From Membranipora membranacea (taxonomy: Eukaryota; Bryozoa; Gymnolaemata; Cheilostomatida; Membraniporidae), in NCBI GenBank assembly GCA_914767715.1, contig OU612073.1, positions 10,728,001 through 10,788,000 of the forward strand: DNA of 60,000 bases, written 5' to 3'. Of this stretch, positions 10,700 to 22,198 are shown one piece after another (positions within the stretch are counted from its first letter, which is position 1; each line of letters opens with the position of its first letter). Made by a program: the position numbers and the translations under genes. The notes under the pieces were generated by a model. It was not told the DNA's origin. It worked only from the letters and a program-made list of their open reading frames with translations, and ran no database searches.

Positions 10700-11053
10700 T
10701 CAACAACTCCATTGTGTATCAAGATGAAATAACCATCCTGTATGTAATAACTCCATGCCACCAGCCACTGCAGATCCAGCCTTGTAGCGATATGCTTCAC
10801 GCTGTGTTTCAGCTGTCAGTGGTTGATGAATGGCACTCATTTCTCTTGAAAACCCAGTCGTAACTATAAAAAGTCTTCCTCTGTGCAAATCATTTTCAGC
10901 GCTGACAGACAGCAACTTTTATTACAATTGACAGGCCAAAGATTTAACAATACGATGTTTTGGTGACTTCTGTTCTGTCCTGACATCTGGCATCACTAAT
11001 CGGTATGGTGTTGCAAATAAAAGTTTTCGTTTGCAAGTAACTTTGTCCTGCAT
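10700..11053 (-). pseudogene. Possible decayed coding segment, unknown family
   Basis: On the minus strand one frame stays open for 118 codons except for two adjacent TAA stops at 10919-10924. The upstream part (ATG at 11053, 43 codons) contains LLFATPYRLVMPDVRTEQKS and is preceded by a TTTTTTAG acceptor-like run. The downstream part (10700-10918) contains GRLFIVTTGFSREMSA and YKAGSAVAGGMELLH. The composition looks protein-like, but I recognise no family. It could be a dead gene fragment or chance. Confidence 0.25.
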
Positions 11054-11539
11054 TCTAAAAAACAAGTAAACTCGCAACTGATCTATTCTAGTTTTGCACT
11101 GATTTTAAAACATAAACTGCATTTGGCAGGCATCTCGGTTGGAGATTCAGTGAAAAACATTTATAAGATCATGAAGATGACACAAAGGTTATATATAGTA
11201 CACCTGTCCTGGGTCACCAGGTCCTGATGGTCATGATTGCAATTTATATCACCACAGTCGTCAGTTAAAAATTGAAATTGTGAGAAATTAGACACCCAAG
11301 TCACGAAGACAACCAGCCAAAATGGCCATTGGTGATGACTCTCTCCCTCCAAGGCCTCCAAACTGCAGTTCTCAAATCTCATACGGTAATTTCTACAGTC
11401 AAACACGATACAAAAACCGGTATAATACCTGCATATATGTTACAGGTTGTTCAAATATAATGGTAACAGTGGGAAAGGAAATTTAGATAACAGAAACTAA
11501 AACGCAGGCTGTGGTAACTGAAATGGTACAGGAGTATAG

Positions 11540-11775
11540 GAGGTAGCTTAGTTGGTTAGGGCACCTGCCATATAAAATACTCAAGTGTTGGGGGTCCTTG
11601 GTTTGAATCCTGCTGCAGTCTACTGACTTCTGGGCTCAATTGATGCCCCAGGTGTGCTCTGACCTGCCTGCAAACTGAGTGGAATATGGTGGCCGTGCCC
11701 TAAAGGCACTTTTATTTCTCAATCTTCGGACAGAGACAGATCTTGACCCACATTTAAACACAAATTACCCATAAT
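11540..11775 (+). mobile_element. tRNA-derived SINE, family S1 (plus orientation)
   Basis: Begins AGGTAGCTTAGTTGGTTAGG (box A), followed by CTTGGTTTGAATCCTGC (box B). It then has the S1 body TCTACTGACTTCTGGGCTCA, GTGTGCTCTGACCTGCCTGC and GCCCTAAAGGCAC. Confidence 0.7.
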
Positions 11776-12274
11776 GCACCTTGTTGGCTGACCCACGAGG
11801 CGAAGTGGACCGACGTAAATTTGTCACTGGGGGCTGTTTGCAGTTTGATTGGGCTTTGCAAAACTTGTAGAACTGGTACAACTTTAAATATTTGCCGGCG
11901 TGAGGTTTTTATGAGTAACTGTAAAATGCTTTATCCATTGATGCTCAGTTTTATTTAATTCCTGGATAATAGGAGGAAAAAAAATACCTCATCATCAATT
12001 TGGTATTCTTAAAAGTTATATTAAATATCTAAATTACACAAACATCACAGATACTGAGAAATGTCAGGAACAAAAACTTTGTCAACTTTAGGCATAGAAA
12101 GTGATTATTTGGAAAATAATATAATTGTTTTTTTATATAATTATGTGATCAGAGATGTCGCATGGTCACACGAACCGGAGATACGTGTTCCCAGAAGGGT
12201 ACAATAGGATGACACCAATAAAAATTACATGGAAGCTTAAATCTAAATGTACTCTGCAAAAATAGAAGCTATAA

Positions 12275-12620
12275 ATAGGGCTGTCAATGTAATCACCTCC
12301 AACACTAGCATAATACGCATTTAATCGATCACAGAAGACCTGGGATAACATAGGCAGGCCATCTATGATGGGGGCGCAGTTTGTTTCCGGCTTTTGAGGT
12401 TTGGTGATGGAGTTGAGCGTGTTCCACCACTGCTTGGTATTTTGCTGGCTGTTAAGAGTTTCGATTGGACATAGTCTCGTTTGGCTGCTCTCACCGCCCT
12501 TTGCACTTTGGATCTAAGGCTACGCCACAGAGTTTTCTTTTTCTTTCTGAAGGCTCGATCACTGCTTTCTATTAGGTCGCGGAGACGGTTAGTCATCCAC
12601 CCTGGTTGATCTGCTATATT
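12275..12620 (-). mobile_element. Non-LTR retrotransposon fragment (region between endonuclease and RT)
   Basis: Minus-strand frames read PGWMTNRLRDLIESSDRAF, then RRSLRSKVQRAVRAAKRDY-type text and, after a frameshift near 12445, WWNTLNSITKPQ and CDRLNAYYASVGGD. These words are typical of the linker before the reverse transcriptase in CR1/Jockey-type ORF2. Both ends are truncated. Confidence 0.65.
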
Positions 12621-12753
12621 ATTTATACAATTATATTTAGTTGTGTCACTTTGACTAAAATTTATATTGTTGAATTGATTAAAACGTAACAGTTGATGAT
12701 AGGACAATGGTGCTTTCTTGGACCGCAGCACTCTGGCTTTGTGTGAACATCTC

Positions 12754-12822
12754 TAGCCAATATGTCAGCTTTGATTGGTTGGTTTACTCCGCCGAACCAA
12801 TCAATATCCAACATATTGGCTA
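12754..12822. mobile_element. 69-bp palindromic MITE
   Basis: Arms TAGCCAATATGT ... ACATATTGGCTA and inner GATTGGTT / AACCAATC pair. It is flanked by GAACATCTC and GACAATCTC, a 9-bp target duplication with two mismatches. Confidence 0.6.
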
Positions 12823-13764
12823 GACAATCTCCAATCATGGAAATCGGCAAACAAAAAATTAAAATTACTATGTAATAAAGTTCTGAATTCTAAAATGCCA
12901 ATTCAATTGTAGATTGATGAGTTCAATAATAAAAACAAAAAACATATAATTTGAATAAAAATCATATTTCTAAATTTAAACAAAGGTTTTTGATTGGTAT
13001 TACCACGTAAAAGGAGGCTTGTTAATTAACTTATATATGATTGGGTAAGGGCTTTTTCTGGTGTCAAAAGAAACAGATAACATTGATTAACCCTATAAGC
13101 AAACTCGGTGACCAGCTTAAATGTGACATTGAGGCTTGAAGATGTCCCAAAGGAAAGGAACAGGAAAGAAAAAATATGTTAGCTGGTTTTAGAAGTAAAA
13201 ATTATGTGCCTGGTTTATGCTACCTTGCTATTGTTTATTTATCATTTTTGGAATGACAAAACATTACAGTAAGCTGGTATTTGTTTCTTTCAATAATGCT
13301 TTCATTAGGGTAATAACTGTCACTGGTTACCAAATATGATGATGATTTAACCATAGTAGGTATGTACTGGTAAGTAGATTATTTTAACCGCAGCAGGAGG
13401 AGTTGATCACTGTTATTGTTGTGAGAGAAACTTAGCTGAGGTAAGTAATAAATCAGTCAGGAATGCTTAGTATATTTTTTTTCTTTCTTTGTTTCCATGC
13501 TTTTCCTTATTTTTAAAGTTGTTTTGTTTTGTCACTGCATGAAAAAACATTTGCAAAGATGAATGTGGATTGACAACAAAAGTATATATATAGGGTCATC
13601 ACTAATCTCAAGACAAGTTAGGATGAATTGTGATGATGTAATGATGTAGTGTATCACACGGTTTACCTGATTTAGGTCACAAGGTGAACAGCATCCAATG
13701 GTAGGATGTTGAGTTTAGAAGAAAAAATAAAATCATTTGAATAAAAATCATAATTTATCGTATA

Positions 13765-13806
13765 CACTGATTTATAATACATTGTAATATGTATTATAAA
13801 TCAGTG
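13765..13806. repeat. 42-bp perfect palindrome flanked by 8-bp direct repeats
   Basis: CACTGATTTATAATACAT, a six-base centre, then ATGTATTATAAATCAGTG. The 8-mer ATCGTATA is present directly on both sides (13757-13764 and 13807-13814), as for a target-site duplication. Confidence 0.75.
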
Positions 13807-14965
13807 ATCGTATATAAAGGACTAGATCGTGGAGGGGCATTAGCTTAAAGTAGCATACAACACCGGCACCACCGGATATAAATCCACTTGCAATTTGCCT
13901 TCACAGATAGGCAACATACTCAACAATGAAAATCAGAGGTATAAGCTCTGGTTCTGCACCACAGGGCAGTCAGCAGCCCCTAAACCGAATTTATACGGGA
14001 AGCTATGTTTTGTTTGTAATCTCAGAGAAAAGCGCAATTTTTTTTATTGAAGGCAAAAATATTCTTTTTGTTGATGATTTTTTCAATTGACATGACTGTT
14101 TATGTATTAAGATTAAAAAAAACAAAAGATAACTGCTTTAATTTTTGAGGCAAATACTTTTCTACGTAAAATTTTTCCAGCAATATATTTATTTCGAGAG
14201 TATTAACACTTGGCCAATCATATTGGGTATGCCTATTACTAAAATAAAATGGTGGAAGAGAGTTTGCAATTAAAATACTTAGAATTTTCTAATTTAATAC
14301 TTTTTTATATCATGCAAATTTAGAATGAGTACGTCATTACGCATCAAATATCAAAATATAATTTTTGTGGTTGTCTGCTACTTTAAGTATGAACTTTATG
14401 GTTCAATAGTTCATGACGGGTGTTTCATGTTAAGGGGGTGTGGTTTACTGGTAAATGATGTGGTTTTAATGATGGCGATTCACAACAAATTTTGTCCGCG
14501 ACGAACAAGGAATTGCTCGTAAGAATTATCTTCCCAAAATGTTATAGAATTCCCTACATTGACTTTGAGGATAAATAGAGCTGTACCAACAAAAAATAAC
14601 TGAAGCAAATGCTGACAATCAACATACTCTGTTAACATTTGATTTGGTTGATTAAAACATAATCACATGTTAACAACGAGATTGGCATACCAAAGCATTA
14701 GGTCACCTGACCTATACATTGGCATAGGCGAGAAGATCTCCGGCCAGGATATTCAAATTCTATATTAACCAGATAGTGATGATTCTTCAACAGAAGTTTC
14801 CAATAGGAGTAATCGTCATTAAAAAGACATGAAAGGTTTATCACCCCACTGAGGAAGTGAGGATACGATAGAAAAATAGTTCATAAATCAAAAAACTTAA
14901 TTGATTGCTAAACTCATCCTCGTCCCTCATTGTTGTCATTCTAGCGCACTGATTTATAAAGAGAC

Positions 14966-16492
14966 ATGGCTCTCAAAATCCGACCTATGTACCGATTCAC
15001 AAAAGACATTTTAAGATTAGAGCGTAGAGAAAGGAATACATATCAGTCCGGAATAACTTGGGATTATCACGTGGCTGGATTTGGTGGTGATATGATGGCT
15101 CAGAGTTTAGAGACGTGTAGGCTCACGCTTGATCCAAGGTTTCATCTTCACAGTATGTTCTGCCATTTCATCAGGCCTAGAATGCCGAAAGACCCTGTCT
15201 TCTTTGATGTTAGTAGGCTTCGAGATGGAAAGGCTTTCAACTCTCTTACGGTGAATGCACAGCAAAATGGAAAATGCATCTTCTTACTACAGGCATCCTT
15301 CCATGATGAAGCTAATGAGTCAGCACCTGATAACCTTACATGGTTTCCGGAGATGCCCCAAGTGGCCATGCCAGAGAGTCTTGCAACACTGGAGCAAAGT
15401 ATGCAACAAATTCGAAAAACCAGTCCCGGTGAGCTAGAGAACAGTGATATACAAGTCAGCTGGTTTAGAAACGCAAAACAAGATCTATCTATAGACATGA
15501 AATTTGTTGATGCTAAGTCAACTCTCCTAGCTGGGAAAGGAGCATCGAAAAAAGACCAAACTTGGATCAGAATGAAAGAAGATCTGGGTGAGAGACTTAT
15601 CAAACTAATTAGTTGTGCTGGTACAATTTTTACACACCGTAACTGAGAAAAAATATTTCATAGTCGTATTATCATAATAAACTCTAAACTTGTAACCTCT
15701 ACTTCAGTGTTTAGCTGTGAGCTTGATCCGAGCATAATGCAAACACTAGAGCAGATCCGTTATGCTGTATGGAATGTACATTTTTGTAGGCAACAACCAA
15801 AACCTACACCGATCTGCACTGGCATATTGTAGTGACATCCACATGTGCGTTGGACACACAAGGCAACTTCCCAACAAGTTGTTTAAGAGTATAACTACAC
15901 TTAGTCATTCAATGTGGATTCACAGGGATATCAATGTAGGTCCCATCTAGAACAAGTTTGTTTCAATTGTGGTGGCGGAGGGATATTGCAAAGGCACTGC
16001 ACCTCAGCATAGTTCAATATTATATTACAACTATGACTTGTTTTTATCAGTTACGGTGAGTGAAGACTGTACTAGCACAACTCTGGTGCAGCGCCTTGAT
16101 ACCAAACATTTGCAATATTCCTCCGCCACTACAGAGGGAACAAACTTGTTCCAGGTCCAATCAGTTAATTTCCAATGTCCATGTTCCAATGTCTTATCAT
16201 AATCCCTTTGAATGACATATTCACTGTTTTGCATGTCCTGGCTCTACAGTATTTATATGTTTCTAATTTGGTTAATCGTGCCGCTGTACTGGATTATACA
16301 GAATTTATTTTTGTTAGTCCTATTATATTTTTATGGGTTCAGATGAATGATTGGCATCTGTTGGAGATAAACAGTCGAGTGATGAACAATTGCAGAGGTC
16401 TCTCTGATGGATATTTGTGGAATCATAGCGGGGAGTTAGTAGCTTCGCTGTCACAAGAGGCCTTAGTCAGGAAGAAGAAACTTCAGTCATAA
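14966..16492 (+). CDS. ACOT8-like protein, copy 4, catalytic Asp replaced (3 exons)
   Basis: Predicted 305-aa protein of the ACOT8 family, closest to copy 1. Exons are 14966-15587, 15790-15935 and 16343-16492, phases 1 and 0. The fold motifs are present: HVAGFGGD, HSMFCHFIRPRMP, RDGKAF, LLQASFHDE, SHSMWIH, DWHLLE, SQEALVR. The catalytic Asp of LDHSMWFH is Ser here (Ser246). The downstream Ser and Gln of the triad remain. The C-terminus runs KKKLQS, so the usual three-residue peroxisomal signal is absent; the reading passes two codons beyond the place where copies 1 and 2 stop. The frame is otherwise intact, so it is either an enzyme-dead binding or regulatory paralog or a gene at the start of decay. 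Exon 1 also lacks about five residues before HVAGFGGD relative to copy 1. Intron 2 contains a MITE. Confidence 0.85.
15948..16153. mobile_element. 206-bp MITE in intron 2 of ACOT8-like copy 4
   Basis: Inverted arms start TAGAACAAGTTTGTTTC and end GGGAACAAACTTGTTCCA. The flanks are GGTCCCATC and GGTCCAATC, a 9-bp target duplication with one mismatch. The left end lies 12 bases inside the intron. A close relative is at 29906-30009. Confidence 0.75.
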
Positions 16493-18194
16493 TCAATGCT
16501 CAGGGAAGACCTGGTGATTTTTTATTTGACGAATGAATCTTATTAGCTGGGTCTAGCAATATCTAGTTAGTGAGATCATCTCACCTTACCTCCAAGTGTG
16601 GATAGATTATCCTACAATTAAAAATCACTCGTTTCTTGATCAACGTAAAATCAAGCTCAAATAAATGGTTTAGGCCATTTATTAAAAAACTCAATTTAAT
16701 GTTGTCACATTTGTCAAATTCCTATTTCCTCTTTTTCCTGCAGCCAGTGCTACTGGTTGATACAAGTTATTATCAATTTACTTTAATTATAAACTTTAAG
16801 TAAACCTCAATAAATAAATGATATAAAAATCTAACCGAATTTTCATATATACCATGCCAGCGCAAGTTCTTACTTTGAATAAAAAAGTTTAAAAACAAAA
16901 CGGTTTAAAGTTGGCCATAGAGAAGTTAACTTTATTACATGCTGAACAACAAAAAAAGGGCTTACCAGAATTAATCTTGCTCGAATCGCTATGGAAAAAT
17001 CCACCCAAGTCATTTTTAAATAAAATAAATATCACAAACATATTTTAAACTTGTCAAAAACCAGAGTTTTAATTAGCTTAGCATTAGCCAAAAAAGCGCT
17101 TACATCGGCATTCTAACTTCTTCAGGTGATTTATTTGTGTTGTTGGCTGAATTAATCAAAGTACATGTTCAATGTGATTCAGCAGAAAAAAAGCGAGGCA
17201 TCTAATATGGAGCAGGAAACATAAAACACTCAACTGGTCGTTCAACCCTTGTGATCAAAATGTGAGGAGATGGAGATGAGGTGATACTCGGTCAGTTTGT
17301 AGCCAACAGAGCCATGACAGATGATATCATGCCTCTTGCACATGCTCTTTCTAATTCGACATTATCATTTTAGATTGATTTCCCTCAATAGTTTTTTATG
17401 TTTGATTATTGATGGACATTATTTTTAAATTAAGATTTATATCACAGATATTTTTTGACAAGCCCAACATCCGCTTTGCAAGCTCACACCAAGCCACATC
17501 GCTTGAATTACAATCCCCGCTCCATGGAAAATTGGGTAGAAATCAAAGCCCAGCAAGTCCTTTTTGAATCCCTATTAAGTTCCTATTGAAGTACATTTTG
17601 AATGTTATCTTTCGAGAGAATTTTAGAAATAGAGATATATACTAAGCATGCTCATTGTAAGTAAAAGGAGGTCGACTGTTCTGCTTGAGTCCTATGGAGT
17701 TGATTATCTCTGAGTAACTTCCAAAAAAAATAGCATGAAGCTAGCAACATCATAAGCTAGACCGCTATTCCTTGATATAACAAATCTTGCAGACAACTAT
17801 CTTTGACGCATTATTGGTCCCTTAGTCTTTGGGTTGAGCGATGGGAAGCAAAACAATTTTACAATTCAATAATTGCAATAGTCATAGCTCATATGAGGTA
17901 ACCCTGTTGTCGCTCCAAGAGGGGAATTTGGGATATCCTACAAGGGATTACATTAAGTGTAAGTTGCCCTCTCCTTGTTTGTCAAATTGAACCAATCAAT
18001 AAATAAGTAGTTTTAATTGGCCAATGAAGTTGCAATCCATTTTTGTGTGATTCCATTCATACATGTTTCTCACTTGTAAAAAATCTATTTTGCAAAATTA
18101 TCACATACTTAACTTTGCAGCATTCTATGTTGGCAAGTTTTATTTGCTAAGTTGATTTGGTCCAACTTTATATTGACTGAAGCTAACTGCACTC
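16493..18194. other. 3' flank of copy 4 and spacer, no gene seen
   Basis: AT-rich sequence with no convincing coding frame. A fragment near 17680-17720 resembles the edge of repeat R1 (GTCGACTGTTCTGCTTGAGT). Confidence 0.4.
16660..16665 (+). terminator. Candidate polyadenylation signal for ACOT8-like copy 4
   Basis: AATAAA 168 bases after the stop codon, a usual 3' UTR distance. Confidence 0.45.
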
Positions 18195-19820
18195 AGCTGC
18201 TCACCCTGCTGCACTGCAATTATTTCAAATAGACCTTGCTATAATTCTCCTTGCAATCGTTTACTGATTGCTAACCTAAAAAACAACAAATCGCCAGGTC
18301 CCGACCAGATCAGAAAATGTGAACTTCTTGTGCACCCTGACATGGTAGCCCGATGCTTTAAACATATTTATCAAGCCTCCTTGAACACGGGTAAACTACC
18401 CGCAGCATGGAAGCTGGCTATTGTTAGCCCGATACACAAGAAGGGATCAAAAGAGGAGGCATGCAACTACCGCCCCATCTCACTGACAAGTATACCACCA
18501 TGTAAAATGATGGAGCATATTGTCCTGCATTATCTGAATGAGACTTTAGACAATTTACTTCACAACCGTCAGCATGGCTTTCGTAAAGGGCTGTCTTGTG
18601 AAACGCAGTTATGTGCCACATACCATGAACTTGCGAAAGCTGCCGAGCAATCCACTACAGTGCATGCAGTCATACTAGACTTTCAGAAGGCATTCGATAA
18701 GGTCCCACATAAACTACTATGGACAAGATTAGAAAGATCGAAAATATTGATCCTTATATTGCCAACTGGGTCCAGGACTTTCTGTCTGACAGATTCCAAA
18801 AGGTTGCTGTTAGAGGTGCAGAGTCGGATGTCTTACCTGTGACCTCAGGAGTACCTCAGGGTTCGGTCCTTGGGCCTACCTTATTTCTGCTCTATATCAA
18901 TGACCTACCTAACTCAGTCTCCTGCAATGTAAGCCTTTACGCCGACGACACACTGATATATGCTAAAATCCATACCCGAGCTGATGAGATTTGCTTTCAA
19001 AACAACATTGACTCACTTGTGAGTTGGTCAACAAAGAACAAAATGCCGTTCAACAGAACGAAATGTGAGGTGATTGTGTTCAATCAAGGTGCTACACCGC
19101 TCCCTCAGTACGCTATATCCGATCACTTATTACAATGTGTTGATACCACTAAGTACCTTGGAGTCGTACCACAATCAGATCTGAAATTTAAGAAACATAT
19201 ATGTGACATTATGGGAAGCGCAAACAAGACTCTAGGTTGTATAAAATACACGCTACATGGAGCTCCTGAGAAGGCAAAACTACTTGCGTACACAAGTTTA
19301 TGCCGCCCTAAGCTTGAATATGCAGATGTACTCTGGGACCCGTCTGACAATGCCTCTATAGAGGATCTTGAACTAGTGCAAAACAAAGCAGTGAGATTCA
19401 TAAAAAATATCAAAGGCAGACGTGGCGTCACAGAGGCACGTACTAGTCTTGGAATCCAGACTCTACAAGAGAGACGTAAAGCCCATAGAATATCACTCCT
19501 GATGAGAATTCTCTCAGACCAGGACAAACACGATACCCTATCCGCTGACTATGACGAACTTGTAAACTGTAGATCGCAGGCAACTATGAAAACAAGGGCA
19601 GCTAAAAGAGGAGAGCCCACCTCTATCCAGGCATCGTCTGCCGTTTATCATAACAGTTTCCTGCCACGAAGCATAAGGGACCTCCGGATAGGGTCTCAAC
19701 AAAATTAACTTTGGAATGGCTACATGCCAGAATTCTTAAAATACCACTGATCAAACAAATGCCTCAACAAATGAGGCACTCGGCCTTTATACCTGACATT
19801 GGTAGTCTACGAGTGTTCTT
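18195..19820 (+). mobile_element. 5'-truncated non-LTR retrotransposon (CR1/Jockey-like reverse transcriptase)
   Basis: The reverse transcriptase is readable from KNNKSPGPDQI (about 18270) through GKLPAAWKLAIVSPIHKKGS, NYRPISLTS, AVILDFQKAFDKVPHKLL, SGVPQGSVLGP and YADDTLIYAK to the C-terminal region ending near 19708. A frameshift near 18719 splits it into two frames (18330-18842 and 18719-19708). The catalytic YADD and the DFQKAFD motif A are both present. The endonuclease domain is missing. This is a dead copy of a CR1/Jockey-type element, not a host gene. Confidence 0.85.
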
Positions 19821-21974
19821 AAGTAATTGAGGTAAGAATTTACTTTGCTCACAGGCAAAGTTGTTTTACTGGTTTCATTTTATTCTTAATTAAATTCAGC
19901 AGTACCATGATTTTTATATTCAATCTAGTTAGTGAGTATGCTCCAACTAACCTACTGCTACTATCATGGCTTACTTGGGGAATCCCAAAGAGGAGCATTA
20001 TAGGATGATCTATACATAAACATAGTTCTATTCACATATTAACCTTATGGTGTATCTATGATCAGTCATGCCTGGGTGACCATCATCATGGTTAACTCTC
20101 ACTTTGGTAATTCCAAGGAATTGCATTATGGGTCTACTGAATGGTGCCTTGATATGGTGCACACATGATTGACTACCATGGTTCACTTGGGAGTTCCAAA
20201 GACTAGCATTATTATGGGATGTTCCAGATACAGTGACAGTAGAGTAGGTGATGCCTGTCTCAACATCTAGGAATAATCATCGTTGGAATAAAACTAATGT
20301 GTCATTACCAATGAACCATTCATTCATGATTGGATGAAAGTCATAACTATGGAAGAAACTTACTACTTGGATATCAGAAAAGCTTCTGTTGTTGGCCATG
20401 TTTATAAGCAGTAAGCACCTGTCAGTGTGAGTGGGTGTGATGGAGTGATCATTGGATAAGGAAATGCCAAGCAGACGATACATAAGCCCCCAAAACACTT
20501 AATTTCAGAAATAATTGAGTTTATTTATTGGAATCAAAAATTACACATTGGTGAGGCACACTGGGGTCCTTATTCATATGAGAGGTATTTTATTGCACTA
20601 TCAATGATGGAAAAAAGAATGATTAATGGTAAGTATTATGTAAAAAAAAAGTATTGATTAATAAACATCAATAATCACGCGGGTGCTCACTGTTTTGGCT
20701 CCTTTATTTAAAGGCGTAGCCCACGTGGGCTCATCAAAAGCTGATTGGATGATTCATTTTCTTTCCTCTTCAACCAGAGAGTCGTTATCTGCATCTAGGC
20801 TGAGTGGTAGCCGCCTGAAACAGAAGAGTCAAGATCTGGCTAAACATCAGCCATGAGTGTGTTACATTTTTTCTAATTGAAACCCGATTTGGTGAGTGCC
20901 TGAGCTTTAGCCGAGCTGTAGCCGTGAAAGCTCAGCCACAGGCCGGCTAAATCTCTAATTGAAACCAGCCCCAGAACGCCACTGCTACTACATACAGAGA
21001 CCTTTGCGCAGCAAGCAAATACAAATATATGTAATGTGTTGGAGACCTGATTGGTTTGTTTGGTAGAGCTGACACATACATACATGCGGAAAGTGTATTG
21101 CATTGCATCCAATTTCAGCTAATAATCCCCTCAACACAAGATAAAGTGGTTAAGCAGACATGAACCTCCTCTTACCCAAGTTTCAAACTTGCAGCTAGTG
21201 GTTATTTTAGTAGGATAAGTGCAAGACAAGATGTGACTGGTCAAAGGTTCTCAGTCTTGTATGAGTGGTGTTCTAGCCTAAATTACAGAAAAAGTCCAAT
21301 CCTGTGTGTATGGGCAGTACTTGGGCCAAATTCCCTCATGCAATCGTTGTATAGAACGGTTCAGCATACCACCGGCAGTCGGTGGCAGAATGCCAAGACC
21401 CTGCACATATAGGCATCTGCAATTACAAGCTATAATGCATGTTGGATTTGCTACACATAATGGATGTCTGTTGCCCACATAGGCAAAGGATGCATGCTCG
21501 TTTCTCACACGGTCTATGCCTGCAATTATCCTTCAGGAGGCTCTTTCAATCTTAAAATATCCAAAATCACAATCTGATCACTCACTCAGTGAGTGAGCGA
21601 GACCCGCTAGGTTCTCGCTCACAATTGCTCACTCATTGATGGAACTAATTACATTCTGAGTGAGCAAATTGGGAACAATTCTGTCTAATTGAACGACCAA
21701 GTGCAGAGCAATAACTTTTAGCGATGTGATAGTGATAATTTACATCAGTAAAACATCGCACATTCTAATTGAACGACCCCCCTGACTCACCCACATCTAA
21801 AAAGTTAATCACAGCAAAGGACTATGTCACCCAAGCAGGAATTGTTGCCCATGTGTGGTCTAGTTGGAGACTAGCTGGGATGTTAGCTGTTATCCTATTG
21901 GCGTTGCTTGGGTGATTGGATGTCTGCCAACCAAACTGTAAACTCGGATAAGAGTCATCACAGTGGGGTTAGTT
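19821..21974. other. Spacer before NADSYN1, no gene seen
   Basis: Contains weak imperfect tandem units (19955-20240), a region with repeated TCTAATTGAA words (20870-20965 and 21690-21780) and clustered GAGTGAGC / GCTCACTC words (21575-21670). Nothing protein-like was found. Confidence 0.4.
19955..20240. repeat. Degenerate tandem units of about 90-120 bp
   Basis: Three segments begin with CATGG-TTAC/CACTTGG-like words (about 19967, 20088, 20178). Each is followed by a TTCCAA/TCCCAAAGA word and then GCATTAT(A/G)GG. The units are poorly conserved. Confidence 0.35.
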
Positions 21975-22130
21975 GCCTCAAAAATAGCTGCCACTTCCAC
22001 CACTCTAAGACATCTCAGTTTGCAGAGGGAAGTCAGTGCAATGCATTGAGATTAGAACCTAGGAACTTGAGCCCTGAAGACAAGGCGCTCTTTACCAAGT
22101 GGACTAGCACTTTATCCCACAGTCACCTCT
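21975..22130 (-). mobile_element. tRNA-derived SINE-like repeat
   Basis: On the minus strand a tRNA-like head can be read: TAGTCCACTTGGTAAAGAGC (box A-like) and AGGTTCTAATCTC (box B-like). It lies just upstream of the NADSYN1 start codon. Confidence 0.45.
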
Positions 22131-22198
22131 TACTCACCAGCGGTACAATAATCATTTTATCTTGTTGCAGGGTCTACAAGAAAAGTTCTTAAGCCACA

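Larger units (their letters stand above)
11054..14965. other. Spacer between R1 and ACOT8-like copy 4
   Basis: Holds an S1 SINE (11540-11775), a retrotransposon fragment (12275-12620), a 69-bp palindromic MITE (12754-12822) and a 42-bp palindrome with an 8-bp flank repeat (13765-13806). The remaining stretches are AT-rich and I see no gene in them. Confidence 0.5.

Noticed and set aside
15148-15603. 151-aa open frame on the minus strand
   Set aside because: It is the antisense of exon 1 of ACOT8-like copy 4; the plus-strand frame has the family motifs and splice sites.
18330-19708. Two long frames as possible host genes
   Set aside because: They carry reverse transcriptase motifs (KSPGPD, DFQKAFD, YADD) and are joined by a frameshift, so they belong to a dead retrotransposon.
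21908-22192. 94-aa plus-strand frame before NADSYN1
   Set aside because: Most of it is the antisense of a SINE-like repeat; the residues show no domain.
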